A DNA stretch of 64,000 bases from UBA668 sp963720695 (GCA_963720695.1 CAVRGG010000003.1:248001-312000), one strand, 5' to 3'. Positions 33,118 to 42,515 are shown, counted from the stretch's first letter. The notes: generated by a model from the sequence alone, not told the origin. Made by a program: numbers and translations.

Positions 33118-33962
33118 GCCGGCCAGCCGTCCAGCAGCGCGAGTTCAGCGGCGAGCGCGTCGCGGTATCGGCGGGCGATCTCGGGCTGTGTGCGTGCCAT
33201 CCGCCTCGCCCGCCAGACGCAGTACGCCGCGATCCGGTAGTGCCACGCCGGCCCATCGCGGCCGTAGCGCTCGACGACCGCGCCGTCGGGGTAGGCGGCG
33301 AGGAACGTGGCGCGCGCCGCGGGGCGATGCGGTGTCGCCGCGTAGAGGATCATCATCGCCGGGGACAGGAAGCAGGCGATGTCCTCGACCGGATCTCCGG
33401 CACCCGGACACTGCCAGTCGATCAGCACGGGACCGTTCCGACCGCGGACGATGTTGCCCGGTCCGCAGTCGGTGTGGACCAGCACGGGCGTGCGCACGGG
33501 TCGATGCACCATGGCTCGGGGTCGGGACGCGGTCATCCGGTCGCGGTCACGCCGCACCGGCACGTCGGCCACCATCGAGTCGGCGTGAGCGAGTGCTTCC
33601 GTGGCCGAGCGGTGCAGTCGACGAATCCCGCTCGGCACACCTGCGCCATGGACCGTGGACAGGAGTGCTGCCACGTCGGCGACGCCACTGCGCCACGGCG
33701 TGCCCGACACGTATCGGTACACCACCCGTGCGCCCTCGTGATCATTCCCTGGGTGATGGTCCAACAGTTCCGGCGCACATCCGCTGCCGGCGAGGTGCGC
33801 CATCGCCAGCGCCTCGTGGTCCGGAAGGTTGGGGAACATCGGATTCGGGCTGCCCGGGTCCTCGGCGTACTGCTTCTCGATCACGAAGCCGGTCGACGTG
33901 CGCACCTTCCAGACCTGATTGCGATAGCCACCGGCCAGAAGGGTGCGGGACCCGGTCGTCAC
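33114..33962 (-). CDS. Phosphotransferase (aminoglycoside/choline kinase-like)
   Basis: 282 residues, protein-kinase-like fold. The N-terminal lobe has LLAGGYRNQVWKVRTSTGFVIEKQY; the catalytic loop is VLVHTDCGPGNIVR (HxD-x4-N) and the metal site is LIDWQCPGAGDP. This is the APH/choline kinase superfamily, which phosphorylates small alcohols or amino sugars. Without close relatives known, the substrate cannot be named. Coupled to the isomerase gene by a four-base overlap. Confidence 0.85.
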   Translation of the reverse strand: MTTGSRTLLAGGYRNQVWKVRTSTGFVIEKQYAEDPGSPNPMFPNLPDHEALAMAHLAGSGCAPELLDHHPGNDHEGARVVYRYVSGTPWRSGVADVAALLSTVHGAGVPSGIRRLHRSATEALAHADSMVADVPVRRDRDRMTASRPRAMVHRPVRTPVLVHTDCGPGNIVRGRNGPVLIDWQCPGAGDPVEDIACFLSPAMMILYAATPHRPAARATFLAAYPDGAVVERYGRDGPAWHYRIAAYCVWRARRMARTQPEIARRYRDALAAELALLDGWPA

Positions 33963-34000
33963 ACGGCGACAGTAGCGGCCACGATCGCCCCCACCCGGGG

Positions 34001-34051
34001 GCTTCTGGGTCGGGCTGTTCCCGGAGTCCGAGACGATCGCTGTCCAGAAGC
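34001..34051. repeat. Intergenic hairpin repeat, diverged copy C
   Basis: Begins GCTTCTGG and ends CCAGAAGC, an eight-base perfect terminal inverted repeat. Read on the minus strand it starts GCTTCTGGACAGCGATC, identical over 17 bases to the start of copy A at 12821. The long internal stem of copies A and B is missing. It lies in the divergent gap between the kinase-like gene and the LLM oxidoreductase. Confidence 0.6.
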
Positions 34052-34123
34052 CGACGACGGAGCCAGGTGGTGGCGTGGCACTCCGACTCCGACTTGGGTG
34101 GCACTGGTTCGTAGTCTCGGCGA

Positions 34124-35389
34124 ATGTCTCGCCTGCAGTTCGGTACCTTCCTCGCTCCTCACCACCCGATCCGTGAGAGCCCGACCCGCCAGTTCCAACG
34201 TGACCTCGAGTTGGCCACCCACCTCGACCGACTCGGGTTCGAGGAGTTCTGGGTCGGCGAGCACCACTCCACCGGCTGGGAGATGATCGCCAGCCCGGAG
34301 ATGTTCCTGTCGGCGGCGGCCATGGTGACCCATCGCATCCGGCTCGGCACCGGCGTGGTCTCGCTGCCGTACCACCACCCCTTCAACGTCGCCCAGCGGA
34401 TGGTGCAACTCGACCACCTCAGCGGTGGCCGGGCGATGTTCGGCAGCGGCCCGGGCGCGCTGCCCAGTGACGCCCGCACGCTGAACATCGATCCGATGAC
34501 CCAGCGCGATCGCCAGGACGAAGCGCTCGGCGTGATCATCCGTCTGCTGCGCGGCGAGGAGCGCTTCTCCCATGAGAGCGAGTGGTTCACGCTCCGCGAC
34601 GCTGCGTTGCAGATCCTGCCGGTCCAGGAAGACATGCCGATGACGACCGCGAGCAGCATCTCGCCGTCGGGCATGACCCTCGCCGGCAAGTACGGCATCG
34701 GCGCGCTGAGCATCGCCTCCACGAGCGCGGAGGGCATCCAGGCGCTGCCGACCCAGTGGAAGTTCGCCGAGGACTCCGCCGCCAAGCACGGCCAGACCGT
34801 CGACAGGAAGAACTGGCGAGTGCTGATGAGCTGGCACATCGCCGAGACCCGCGCCCAGGCCAAGGACGAAGCGATGCTCGGCTTGCAGAAGTGGCACAAC
34901 GAGTACAACGTGCAGGTGCTCGGACGTCCGGGCGCTCAGTGGGTCGACGACCCCGAAGTGCTGTTCTCGCAGGTGGCTCAGGGCGGCGCCGAAGGTGGCG
35001 GTGCGGCGGTGGTCGGTACGCCCGACGACCTCATCGAGGCCATCCTCAACCTGCAGGAGATCACCGGCGGGTTCGGTGTCGTGTTGGGCTTCGCTCACGA
35101 CTGGGCCAACCTCGAAGCGACCCGGCGTTCGTGGGATCTCGTCGCGCGCTACGTGGTCCCGGCGGTGAACGGGACGATCCGGCCCCAGATGGCCTCCGCC
35201 GAATACGTCACCGCGAACAAGGCCGAGCTCATGGCCGGTGCCTCGGCCGCGGTGATGAGCAAGATCATGGCCGACCAGAACGCGGCGGCGGCGATGGCGA
35301 CCACGATGCAGCAGATGCAGGCGCGCATGGCGAATCAGGAGAACGACCCCGTGTTCCGCCCCGGCGGCGGGCTGCCCACCGCCGAGTGA
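34124..35389 (+). CDS. LLM-class flavin-dependent oxidoreductase (luciferase-like)
   Basis: 421 residues, longer than the usual 330-380. TIM-barrel luciferase-like family: FGTFLAPHHPIRESPTRQFQ, LDRLGFEEFWVGEHHSTGWE, HRIRLGTGVVSLPYHHPFNV and MVQLDHLSGGRAMFGSGPGA are typical. The C-terminal part adds a Met/Ala-rich helical tail (MADQNAAAAMATTMQQMQAR). The cofactor is FMN or F420 and the substrate is unknown; long-chain alkane monooxygenase-like members share this start. Upstream gap holds repeat copy C. Confidence 0.87.
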   Translation: MSRLQFGTFLAPHHPIRESPTRQFQRDLELATHLDRLGFEEFWVGEHHSTGWEMIASPEMFLSAAAMVTHRIRLGTGVVSLPYHHPFNVAQRMVQLDHLSGGRAMFGSGPGALPSDARTLNIDPMTQRDRQDEALGVIIRLLRGEERFSHESEWFTLRDAALQILPVQEDMPMTTASSISPSGMTLAGKYGIGALSIASTSAEGIQALPTQWKFAEDSAAKHGQTVDRKNWRVLMSWHIAETRAQAKDEAMLGLQKWHNEYNVQVLGRPGAQWVDDPEVLFSQVAQGGAEGGGAAVVGTPDDLIEAILNLQEITGGFGVVLGFAHDWANLEATRRSWDLVARYVVPAVNGTIRPQMASAEYVTANKAELMAGASAAVMSKIMADQNAAAAMATTMQQMQARMANQENDPVFRPGGGLPTAE

Positions 35390-35406
35390 TCAGCCAGCCT
35401 GGGTGA

Positions 35407-36447
35407 TCAGGCGGCTTCGCACACGGCGTTGGCGCCGTTGACCCCGACAGCGACGCGATCGCCGATGGTCAGTACGTCGGCCTCACCCTGGCCGACGTCG
35501 ATGCTGACGAGATTGTCGGCCACATCGAGTCGCACGCCGACGAGTGTCGTCGCGCCCTGGAATGTGATCGACGTGACCGTGCCGGGGTAGCCGGAAGGGT
35601 CCAGCGACAGGTCCTCGGGACGGATCAGCACGTGCACGGGCGTGCCGTTGCCGAACGATCGCGCCTTGGGGATCTCCACATGGCGACCGATCACCTCGAC
35701 GCTGCCGCCATCGGCAACGTGCCCGGCGAACTGGTTCATCGACCCGACGAATCGAGCCACGAACGCGGTGGTCGGGTGGCGATAGACCTCGGTGGGCGTA
35801 CCGAGTTGCTCGACCCGACCCTGCGACATGACACAGATGCGATCGCTGATGGCCAGCGCCTCCTCCTGGTCGTGGGTGACGAAGAGGGTCGTGATCCCCA
35901 GTTCGGTCTGGATGCGGCGGATCTCGTCGCGCAACGACGTGCGCACCTTGGCATCGAGCGCGCTCAACGGCTCGTCGAGGAGGAGCACCTGCGGCTGGAT
36001 CGCCAAGGCACGGGCGAGCGCCACGCGCTGCTGCTGGCCGCCCGACAACTGGTGCGCATACCGGTCGGCGAACGGTGTGAGCTCGACGAGGTCGAGCATC
36101 TCTCGAACGCGCGCGTAGCGGGTGATCCTGTCGACACCGCGGGTCCGCAGACCGAACTCGACGTTCTTCGCCACGGTGAGGTTGGGGAAGAGGCTGTAGC
36201 TCTGGAACACCATCCCCATGTTGCGCTTGTGGGCCGGCGTGCGGGTGATGTCGGCACCACCCACGAGCACGGCACCGCTGTCGGCGAACTCGAATCCTGC
36301 GGCGATGCGCAAGGCCGTGGTCTTGCCGCACCCCGACGGGCCCAGCAGCGTGATCAGTTCGCCCTCGCGCACATCGAGATCGAGCCCTTCCAGTGCCACG
36401 AGAGCACCGAAGGTCTTGCGGACGGAGACGTAGTCGAGTGTGGTCAT
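35407..36447 (-). CDS. ABC importer ATP-binding protein (PotA/FbpC-like)
   Basis: 346 residues. Walker A GPSGCGKTTALRIAAG, Q-loop FQSYSLFPN, signature LSGGQQQRVALARAL, Walker B VLLLDEPLSALDAKVR, then the H-loop FVTHDQEEAL. A C-terminal TOBE-type domain follows (about 240-345: HVLIRPEDLSLDPSG). This is the spermidine/putrescine and ferric-iron importer class. Its ATG overlaps the permease stop (ATGA), completing an SBP-permease-permease-ATPase operon. Confidence 0.95.
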   Translation of the reverse strand: MTTLDYVSVRKTFGALVALEGLDLDVREGELITLLGPSGCGKTTALRIAAGFEFADSGAVLVGGADITRTPAHKRNMGMVFQSYSLFPNLTVAKNVEFGLRTRGVDRITRYARVREMLDLVELTPFADRYAHQLSGGQQQRVALARALAIQPQVLLLDEPLSALDAKVRTSLRDEIRRIQTELGITTLFVTHDQEEALAISDRICVMSQGRVEQLGTPTEVYRHPTTAFVARFVGSMNQFAGHVADGGSVEVIGRHVEIPKARSFGNGTPVHVLIRPEDLSLDPSGYPGTVTSITFQGATTLVGVRLDVADNLVSIDVGQGEADVLTIGDRVAVGVNGANAVCEAA

Positions 36448-37382
36448 GCTCTGGTCGCTTGGGTGATCGGGGCGGCGTCGGCCGCCATTCGGGCGAAGCT
36501 CTTGCGCTTGGGATCGCGGCGTCTCGTCAGCAGGCTGATCAGCCCGAACAGAGCCGTCGTGACGATGAGGGCCAGCAAGTTGAGCGCGTACCCACCCTGT
36601 GAGCTCTTGGAGACGAACTCACGCTGGAAGATCGGGAGCGTGCGCTTCAACAGCGTGTTGGCGATGGTGTACTCGCCGAGCACCACCGCGGCGGTGAGGA
36701 ACGAGGCGGAGATGATGGCGGTCCGCAGGTTGGGCACCACCACCTTGAGGATCGTGCTCGCCCAACCCGCGCCCAGCCCGCGCGAGGCGTCGACCAGCGT
36801 GCGGAGATCGATGGCTCGCAGGCCGGCGTCGATCGAGCGGTAGGTGAACGGCAGTGCCAGCACGACGTAGAACGGGATCAACGACAGATCCGAGTTCAGG
36901 AACCAGCGTGCGTGCGGCTTGATGATGATGATGCCCGCGACGAGCGCGATGGCCGGGATCATGTACGGCAGCACCGTCAGGAACTCGATGAACGCCCGCG
37001 CCTTCGGCACGCGCAGGTGCACCCAGATCGCGGTCGGCAGCAGCAGGAGCAGCGTGAGCGCGACCGTGCCAATCGCGAGCTGCAGGCTGAGCTTCAACGA
37101 CGACCAGAAGAAGTCCTCGTGGAACGCCAGCGTGAGGGGCTTCAGCGACCACCGCTTGAACAGCGTCGATGCGCCGAGGAGGAAGGTCGGGGTGTTCTGC
37201 AGCGAATAGCGGGCAAGGGTGAGCAACGGCGCGAGGAAGAACATGCTCGTCGCGACGAGGATCACGTTGGGCACGAGGCGTCCCCACCTCGACCGAGGGC
37301 GTCCCGCACTCAGCGGGGCCAGGCCGACGGGAGCCGTGTTGGGCCCACCGATCTCGGGGTCGTTGATCTCCGGCACCATCAT
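36444..37382 (-). CDS. ABC transporter permease 2
   Basis: 312 residues, six membrane segments (VILVATSMFFLAPLLTL, IGTVALTLLLLLPTAIW, VLPYMIPAIALVAGIIII, LIPFYVVLALPFTY, SFLTAAVVLGEYTI, LNLLALIVTTALFGLIS). The EAA-loop region reads DASRGLGAGWASTILKVVVP, where the coupling helix contacts the ATPase. Paired with permease 1 by a four-base overlap. The substrate of the system is unresolved; PotC/AfuB-like. Confidence 0.92.
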   Translation of the reverse strand: MMVPEINDPEIGGPNTAPVGLAPLSAGRPRSRWGRLVPNVILVATSMFFLAPLLTLARYSLQNTPTFLLGASTLFKRWSLKPLTLAFHEDFFWSSLKLSLQLAIGTVALTLLLLLPTAIWVHLRVPKARAFIEFLTVLPYMIPAIALVAGIIIIKPHARWFLNSDLSLIPFYVVLALPFTYRSIDAGLRAIDLRTLVDASRGLGAGWASTILKVVVPNLRTAIISASFLTAAVVLGEYTIANTLLKRTLPIFQREFVSKSSQGGYALNLLALIVTTALFGLISLLTRRRDPKRKSFARMAADAAPITQATRA

Positions 37383-38305
37383 GAGCGCCACCGTTCGGCA
37401 CGCCGACGGGCGAGCCAGTAGAGCGACATCGACACGGCCATGATGATGATCATCCACGCGGCGAGCGAGAACCCGACGGCGTCGGTCCCGATGCTGACGT
37501 CGCCACCGAGGAAGAAGCCGATCCGCAGCGGCACGATCTTCGAGTTCTGAGTCAGGATGGCTGCCGTTGCGTAGGCACTGAACGAGTTGGCGAACAGCAG
37601 GAGGAAGCCGCCCATCAGCGACGGCGCCAGCACGGGCAGGCCGATGCGTCGCCAGTAGGTGAACGTGGTGCCGCCGAGATTCGAGCAGGCCTCGCGCCAT
37701 GACACCTTGAGGCCGTCGATGGCGGGCAGCGTGATGAGGACCATCAGCGGGATGTTGAAGTAGGAGTAGACCGTGATGAGACCTGGCACCGAGCCGAGGT
37801 TGAAGCCTCCGCCGTAGAGGTCCCATCCGGCGGCGTCGAGGATCTTCGTCAGCACCCCCTGGCGCCCGAGCAGGGTGAGGAACGCGAAGGCGAGTGGCAG
37901 TCCGCCCATGTTGGCGGCGACGCCGCTGAACGAGCTCACCATGCTGCGCAACCAGCGAGGCCGAGTTGCCGTGGCCGCGGCGTAGGCGAGCAGTGTGCCG
38001 ACCACCACGCCCACGAGCGCAGCGCCGGCGGAGAACTTGACGGAGAATTTGAACGCGTCGAGGTTCTGGCCGGTGATCGCTTCCTTCATGGCGGAGAAGG
38101 AGAAGCTGCCGTCCTCCGCCTTGAGGGCGTCGAGGAACACGCTGATGGCCGGAACGATGAGGAACAGGACGAGGAACGACAGGAACGGCACGAGTCCGAG
38201 CCACGCCCAACTCCTGCGGGCGCGCACACGTGGCGCATCACCCTGGGTTGCCGTGGGGGGCGCACCAGCGGTGCGCCCCCCATCGGTGGTGATCACTTCG
38301 ATCAT
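37379..38305 (-). CDS. ABC transporter permease 1
   Basis: 308 residues from the ATG at 38305, ten bases after the stop of the binding-protein gene. Membrane segments include WLGLVPFLSFLVLFLIVPAI, ALVGVVVGTLLAYAAATA, LITVYSYFNIPLMVLITL and MGGFLLLFANSFSAYATAAI; the EAA loop is EACSNLGGTTFTYWRRIGLP. Partner of the next permease, PotB/AfuB-like. A longer frame starts at 38353 but would overlap the binding protein. Confidence 0.92.
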   Translation of the reverse strand: MIEVITTDGGRTAGAPPTATQGDAPRVRARRSWAWLGLVPFLSFLVLFLIVPAISVFLDALKAEDGSFSFSAMKEAITGQNLDAFKFSVKFSAGAALVGVVVGTLLAYAAATATRPRWLRSMVSSFSGVAANMGGLPLAFAFLTLLGRQGVLTKILDAAGWDLYGGGFNLGSVPGLITVYSYFNIPLMVLITLPAIDGLKVSWREACSNLGGTTFTYWRRIGLPVLAPSLMGGFLLLFANSFSAYATAAILTQNSKIVPLRIGFFLGGDVSIGTDAVGFSLAAWMIIIMAVSMSLYWLARRRAERWRS

Positions 38306-38315
38306 CGACTCGCCA

Positions 38316-39506
38316 TCAGGCGTCGGCGACCATCGGGCCCCAGTTGTCAGCAATCACCGTCTTGGCGGCGGCGATCTGAGCAGGGGTCATGAAGGAAACC
38401 TGGTCGAGCAGGTCCGTGGGCGGCAGATTGGTCTTCATGTCGTCGGTGACGAGGCCGCGCTCGGTGAGCGACACGATCCGAGCCGGCACGGCGCCGCCCT
38501 CGAGGTAGCCGAGGGCGCCCTCGTCGGAGAGGATGTGCTCCAGCCACAGCTTCGAACAGGCGTTGTGCGGCGAATCCTTGACCACACCCTGTGAGTAGAA
38601 GCCGCCGTAGATGCCGTCGGACGGGAAGTTCGTCTCCGCGGTCTGGCCGGATGCGGTCAGCTGCGACACCAGACCGGGAAGGTTGTAGCTCCAGTCGATG
38701 GCGATCGGCGTCTCACCGGACAGGAAGGTGTCCTTGGTGACGTCGGTACCGCCGAGGTTGCCGGAGGTCTTCAGGTCGGCGAAGTACTGGATGCCGGGCA
38801 TGACGTCGTCGGCGCTGCCACCGTTGGCGATGGCCGCGGCCACCACGCCGGCGAAGGCCGAGCCCGACTCACGCGGGTCGCCGTTGAGGGCGACGATGCC
38901 CTTGTACTCCGGCTTCAGGAGGTCGGCGAACGTCTTGGGAGCGTTCTTCACGATCGTGGTGTTGGTCGTGATGCCGATGATGCCGTAGTACGCGGCGTAC
39001 CAGTTGTGCGCCGGGTCCTTGAGGCCGTCCGGGATCTCGGCGTCCACCGTGGCGGTGTACGGCTCGAACAGACCGGCGTCGGTCATCTCCTGAGCGATGG
39101 CGGGGCTCACGTCGACGCTGTCGGGCATGTCGGCCTGGCCGGACAGGGTCTGGACGGCTTCCATCTCCTCCTTGGACGAGCCCTCCGGGTTGGACACGGG
39201 GTTGTCGACGCCCGGGTACTTGTCACGGAAGCTCTGCAGGATGCCCTTGTAGTTGGCCCACTCGTCGGGCAGCGCGATCAGGTTGACCTTGCCCTCGGTG
39301 GTGCAGGCGGCAGCGAGATCGGCCAACGGATCGGCGGATGCCATGGTGGTGTCCGCACCCGCCGGAGCGGTCGTGTCCGAACCCGCGGCGACCGTGGTGG
39401 GCGCTGCGGTGTCGCTGGATGTGGAGTCGCTGCCGCATGCGCCGAGCACGACCGTGCCGGCCATGAGCACAGCGACAAGCTTCACGCTCGTCGTGGAACG
39501 CTTCAT
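38316..39506 (-). CDS. ABC transporter substrate-binding lipoprotein
   Basis: 396 residues from the ATG at 39506. Lipoprotein signal with lipobox VVLGAC (C24), then a Ser/Thr/Ala-rich linker (25-60) and a type-2 periplasmic-binding fold: EGKVNLIALPDEWANYKGIL, SFRDKYPGVDNPVSNPEGSS, NWYAAYYGIIGITTNTTIV, ETPIAIDWSYNLPGLVSQL, GGAVPARIVSL. Resembles Fe3+/polyamine-type family 1 binding proteins; the ligand is not certain. First gene of the four-gene importer. Preceded by AGGGGAG about 11 bases upstream. Confidence 0.92.
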   Translation of the reverse strand: MKRSTTSVKLVAVLMAGTVVLGACGSDSTSSDTAAPTTVAAGSDTTAPAGADTTMASADPLADLAAACTTEGKVNLIALPDEWANYKGILQSFRDKYPGVDNPVSNPEGSSKEEMEAVQTLSGQADMPDSVDVSPAIAQEMTDAGLFEPYTATVDAEIPDGLKDPAHNWYAAYYGIIGITTNTTIVKNAPKTFADLLKPEYKGIVALNGDPRESGSAFAGVVAAAIANGGSADDVMPGIQYFADLKTSGNLGGTDVTKDTFLSGETPIAIDWSYNLPGLVSQLTASGQTAETNFPSDGIYGGFYSQGVVKDSPHNACSKLWLEHILSDEGALGYLEGGAVPARIVSLTERGLVTDDMKTNLPPTDLLDQVSFMTPAQIAAAKTVIADNWGPMVADA

Positions 39507-39596
39507 ATGTTTGTCTCTCCCCTTGGTGGTGTGAACCGTCAGCCGACGACCGTACGCCCGCCTGGCCAACGCTTCGGTGCCGCGAACGGTACACCA

Positions 39597-39615
39597 GGTG
39601 AACAACGGGTGAACA
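39597..39615. promoter_or_regulatory. Paired direct repeats upstream of the ABC operon
   Basis: GGTGAACA occurs at 39597-39604 and 39608-39615, one helical turn apart (11 bases), about 90 bases before the binding-protein start. Tandem half-sites of this spacing are typical of some response regulators. No regulator is assigned; it may be chance in the 131-base gap. Confidence 0.35.
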
Positions 39616-39637
39616 CATGCTGGTGACGCGTCGGCGG

Positions 39638-39841
39638 TCAGTCGTCCTTGAGGGCCACCGCGTTGGGGGTGACGTTCATCTTGGGGACGTATTCGGCCAC
39701 CTCGACCTGCCGTCCCTCTCCGACGAACTTGGCCAACAGCTCGGCACGACACGAGGTGCACGGCCCGTAGAACCGCTCCTCGACCTGGGCACCGCAGCGC
39801 GGGCAGGTGACCTCCATCGGGCTCAGCGAATCGACCGACAT
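39638..39841 (-). CDS. Small zinc-ribbon protein
   Basis: 67 residues. Two CxxC motifs (CPRCGAQ and CTSCRAE, 15 residues apart between pairs) form a zinc ribbon; the C-terminal half (VEVAEYVPKMNVTPNAVALK) is conserved-looking and basic/acidic mixed. Its ATG overlaps the alpha/beta hydrolase stop (TGATG), so it is expressed with that gene. Function unknown; short actinobacterial ribbon proteins of this type are common. Confidence 0.8.
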   Translation of the reverse strand: MSVDSLSPMEVTCPRCGAQVEERFYGPCTSCRAELLAKFVGEGRQVEVAEYVPKMNVTPNAVALKDD

Positions 39842-40596
39842 CAGGTCGCCTCCGCCCAGAAGTCGCGCAGCATCGCCGCACCTGCAGCGGGATCACCGAG
39901 CATCCACCAGTGCCCCTGACCGGTGAGCACGTGCCGGCGGGCACCGAGGCGATCGGCCACCTCGACGCCGAGCGTGTCGCTCTTCACGAACGGGTCGTCG
40001 GGGGCGATGATGGCCAGGCCCGGCACGGCGGCCACGGGTCCCAGCTCCTCGCCCCACTGGACCATCGCCGGCTGCGCCGCCGACCGGTAGAGCGACAGCA
40101 CGCAGCGACCCATCAACTCGTCACTGGCTTCCACGAGCACCTCGCCCGTGTCGCGAGGGATGCCCAGCGTCTCGTAGAGCGCGACCCGATCAGCTGCCGG
40201 GGTCGCGAGCATCGTGGTGAAGTACTCCTCACCCGCACCGGGCGTCTGCCAGATCTGGGCGAAGTCGTGCCACACGTACTCCGGGTGGAACAGCCCGAGG
40301 ACGTCGCAGGCCCACGTGCGGAACAGGTGCGGGCGGATCGATGCGGCGCGCATGGCGATGCCGCCGCCCCAGTCGTGGCCGACCACGTCGACCGGGCCGA
40401 ACTCGTCGACGATCGGCTCGAGCGTGGCGATGAACCACATCGCGTACTCCTCCTTCGTCGCCCCGAATCCCGGCCGGATCGCACACCCGAACCCGGGGAG
40501 CTGCGGCGTGACGACGTCGTCACGGCCGAGCTCGGCCAGCAGTGGCTTCCAGATGGCGGGCGTCTCGGGGTTTCCGTGGAGGAGCACGACGGTCAT
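39841..40596 (-). CDS. Alpha/beta hydrolase (haloalkane dehalogenase/epoxide hydrolase-like)
   Basis: 251 residues. HGNPETPAIWKPLLAEL is the oxyanion-hole block with HGNP; the nucleophile elbow is VDVVGHDWGGGIAMRAA, with aspartate (GHDWGG) as in dehalogenases and epoxide hydrolases rather than serine; the catalytic acid region is APDDPFVKSD and the histidine is in GQGHWWML. The substrate is not known. Overlaps the zinc-ribbon gene. Confidence 0.86.
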   Translation of the reverse strand: MTVVLLHGNPETPAIWKPLLAELGRDDVVTPQLPGFGCAIRPGFGATKEEYAMWFIATLEPIVDEFGPVDVVGHDWGGGIAMRAASIRPHLFRTWACDVLGLFHPEYVWHDFAQIWQTPGAGEEYFTTMLATPAADRVALYETLGIPRDTGEVLVEASDELMGRCVLSLYRSAAQPAMVQWGEELGPVAAVPGLAIIAPDDPFVKSDTLGVEVADRLGARRHVLTGQGHWWMLGDPAAGAAMLRDFWAEAT

Positions 40597-40640
40597 GTGC
40601 GCAACCTAGATGACGACGGGTGCGTCGATGGCGGCTCTCC

Positions 40641-42362
40641 TCATCGGGCACGTGCGTTCTTCAGCAGCGCTCCCGCGAATGCGCCGGTGTGCACGCCGTG
40701 ATCCATGAACACTTGCCCGTTCACGAGCGTGTAGTCGTACCCCGATGCGCCCTGCACGTACCGGCCTGCTCCGCCCGGGAAGTCGTAGGCGTACGTCGGC
40801 GCGGGCAGGTGCAGTGCGTCCCAGTCGATCACGTTCACGTCGGCGAACGCACCGACGCGTAGGCGGCCTCGATCGTGGATGCCGAACAGGTCGGCGGTGT
40901 CGCTGGTGAGCCGACGGATCGCCGACTCGATCGACCAGCGTTGCCGCTCACGGATCCAGTACGTCAGGAAGAACGTCGGTTGACTCGCGTCGAGGATCTG
41001 ACCCACGTGAGCGCCGGCGTCGGCAAGGCCGAGGGTGACCAACGGATCGTCGAGCATCTCCTCGACCGCCGCCAACTGCTGATTGAGGAACGGATGGCTG
41101 AGCACCACCGTGCCGTTCGTCTCCAGCACGAGCTCCAGGTATGCCGCCGCGGCACTGATCCCACGCCGTCGCGCTTCGGCCGCCAGCGACGTCTCAGGAT
41201 CGAGGTCGTAGCGCGCGCCGTCGGTCTGGCCGACGACGAACAGCTGCGCCACGTCGATGGGTGACGGATGCTGCTCGGCCTGCTCGATGAGGCGGGCGCG
41301 GAAGGCGGCGTCGCGAATCGCGGTGAGCTTCTTGCCGTTGTACAGCGAGCGCAGCTCCTTCCACGCCGGTGCGCGATCGAAGGGGCTGCGGGTGTCGAGA
41401 CTGAACAGCACACCGACGCTACGCGCCGTGGTCTGCGGCCGCACGACTGCACCGGTCTCGTTCTCCTCCTTGGCGAAACCGATGACGCGGGCATACAGGT
41501 CGGGACGGCTGTCGTGCTGAGTGAGCCCGAAGCTGACGGGGCGGCCGCTGCGTCGGCTCACCTCGCCCATCCACGTCAACTCGGCACGAGTCAGCGGCAC
41601 ATCGGGGGCATCGCGTTCACCCTCACCGATGCGACTCGCGGTCTCGAACACGCCCGCACCGTGGCGGCCGAGCACGTCGGCGAACGCGTACAACTCCTCG
41701 GGCTGCGCGTACGTGCCGGGCACCGGACGACCGTCGGGCACCTTGTGCAGGTACGTGCGGCTGGTGCTGAAGCCGAGCGCGCCCGCGCCCATCGCCTCGT
41801 CGAGAAGGTCACACATCGTCGCCATGTCGTCGGCAGTCGGCTCGTCGGTGCCCAGTCCGCGCTCTCCCATCGCGTACTGGCGCAGCGCGCAGTGGCCGAC
41901 CATTCCGCCGACGTTGACGCCCTTGGGCATCCGGTCGATCGACGCGAGGTACTCGCCGAAGGTGACCCAGTCCCACGGCAACCCGGTGAGGATCGCGTCG
42001 CGGGGGATGTCCTCCACGCTCTCCATCAACTCGGCGAGGTACGTGCGGTCCTCGGGCTTGCACGGCGCGAACGTGACGCCGCAGTTGCCCATGACCACGC
42101 TGGTGACGCCGTGGTAGCAGCTGCTGCTGGCGACGGGATCCCACGCCAACTGCGCGTCGAGGTGGGTGTGGATGTCGACGAATCCCGGCGTCACGAGTCG
42201 TCCACGGGCATCGATCTCGCGGCTACCCGTTCCGTTCACGTGGTCCGCGATCGCGACGATCCGATCCCCCACGATGGCGATGTCGGCCACGCGCGGCGGC
42301 GCACCGGTGCCGTCCACGACCATGCCTGCGCGCACGACGATGTCGAAGTCGCTCATGTCCAC
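40641..42362 (-). CDS. N-acyl-D-amino-acid deacylase / D-aminoacylase-type amidohydrolase
   Basis: 573 residues. Metal-dependent amidohydrolase: N-terminal DFDIVVRAGMVVDGTGAPP, GFVDIHTHLDAQLAWDP (HxH), GNCGVTFAPC (conserved bridging Cys), GHCALRQYAMG, and near the end LGLADAGAHVGQ (metal-ligand Asp) with SIESAIRRLTSDTADLFGI. The family hydrolyses N-acyl-D-amino acids or related amides. Start is 42362 or 42356. Stands alone between the hydrolase and the lipoprotein gene (divergent). Confidence 0.9.
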   Translation of the reverse strand: MDMSDFDIVVRAGMVVDGTGAPPRVADIAIVGDRIVAIADHVNGTGSREIDARGRLVTPGFVDIHTHLDAQLAWDPVASSSCYHGVTSVVMGNCGVTFAPCKPEDRTYLAELMESVEDIPRDAILTGLPWDWVTFGEYLASIDRMPKGVNVGGMVGHCALRQYAMGERGLGTDEPTADDMATMCDLLDEAMGAGALGFSTSRTYLHKVPDGRPVPGTYAQPEELYAFADVLGRHGAGVFETASRIGEGERDAPDVPLTRAELTWMGEVSRRSGRPVSFGLTQHDSRPDLYARVIGFAKEENETGAVVRPQTTARSVGVLFSLDTRSPFDRAPAWKELRSLYNGKKLTAIRDAAFRARLIEQAEQHPSPIDVAQLFVVGQTDGARYDLDPETSLAAEARRRGISAAAAYLELVLETNGTVVLSHPFLNQQLAAVEEMLDDPLVTLGLADAGAHVGQILDASQPTFFLTYWIRERQRWSIESAIRRLTSDTADLFGIHDRGRLRVGAFADVNVIDWDALHLPAPTYAYDFPGGAGRYVQGASGYDYTLVNGQVFMDHGVHTGAFAGALLKNARAR

Positions 42363-42515
42363 CCCTTTGTCCTGGCGCCCCCGAGCAGCCAGAAGTCGCG
42401 ACCGTAGCGGTCGCCGACGCGCTGCGCCACCCCCAAAAGGTCCGTCACCTGGGGCTTACCGAGTTCTCACCTGACTCCCAGGAAACTCCCAGCATTCCGG
42501 CGCACGGTGGCGTCC

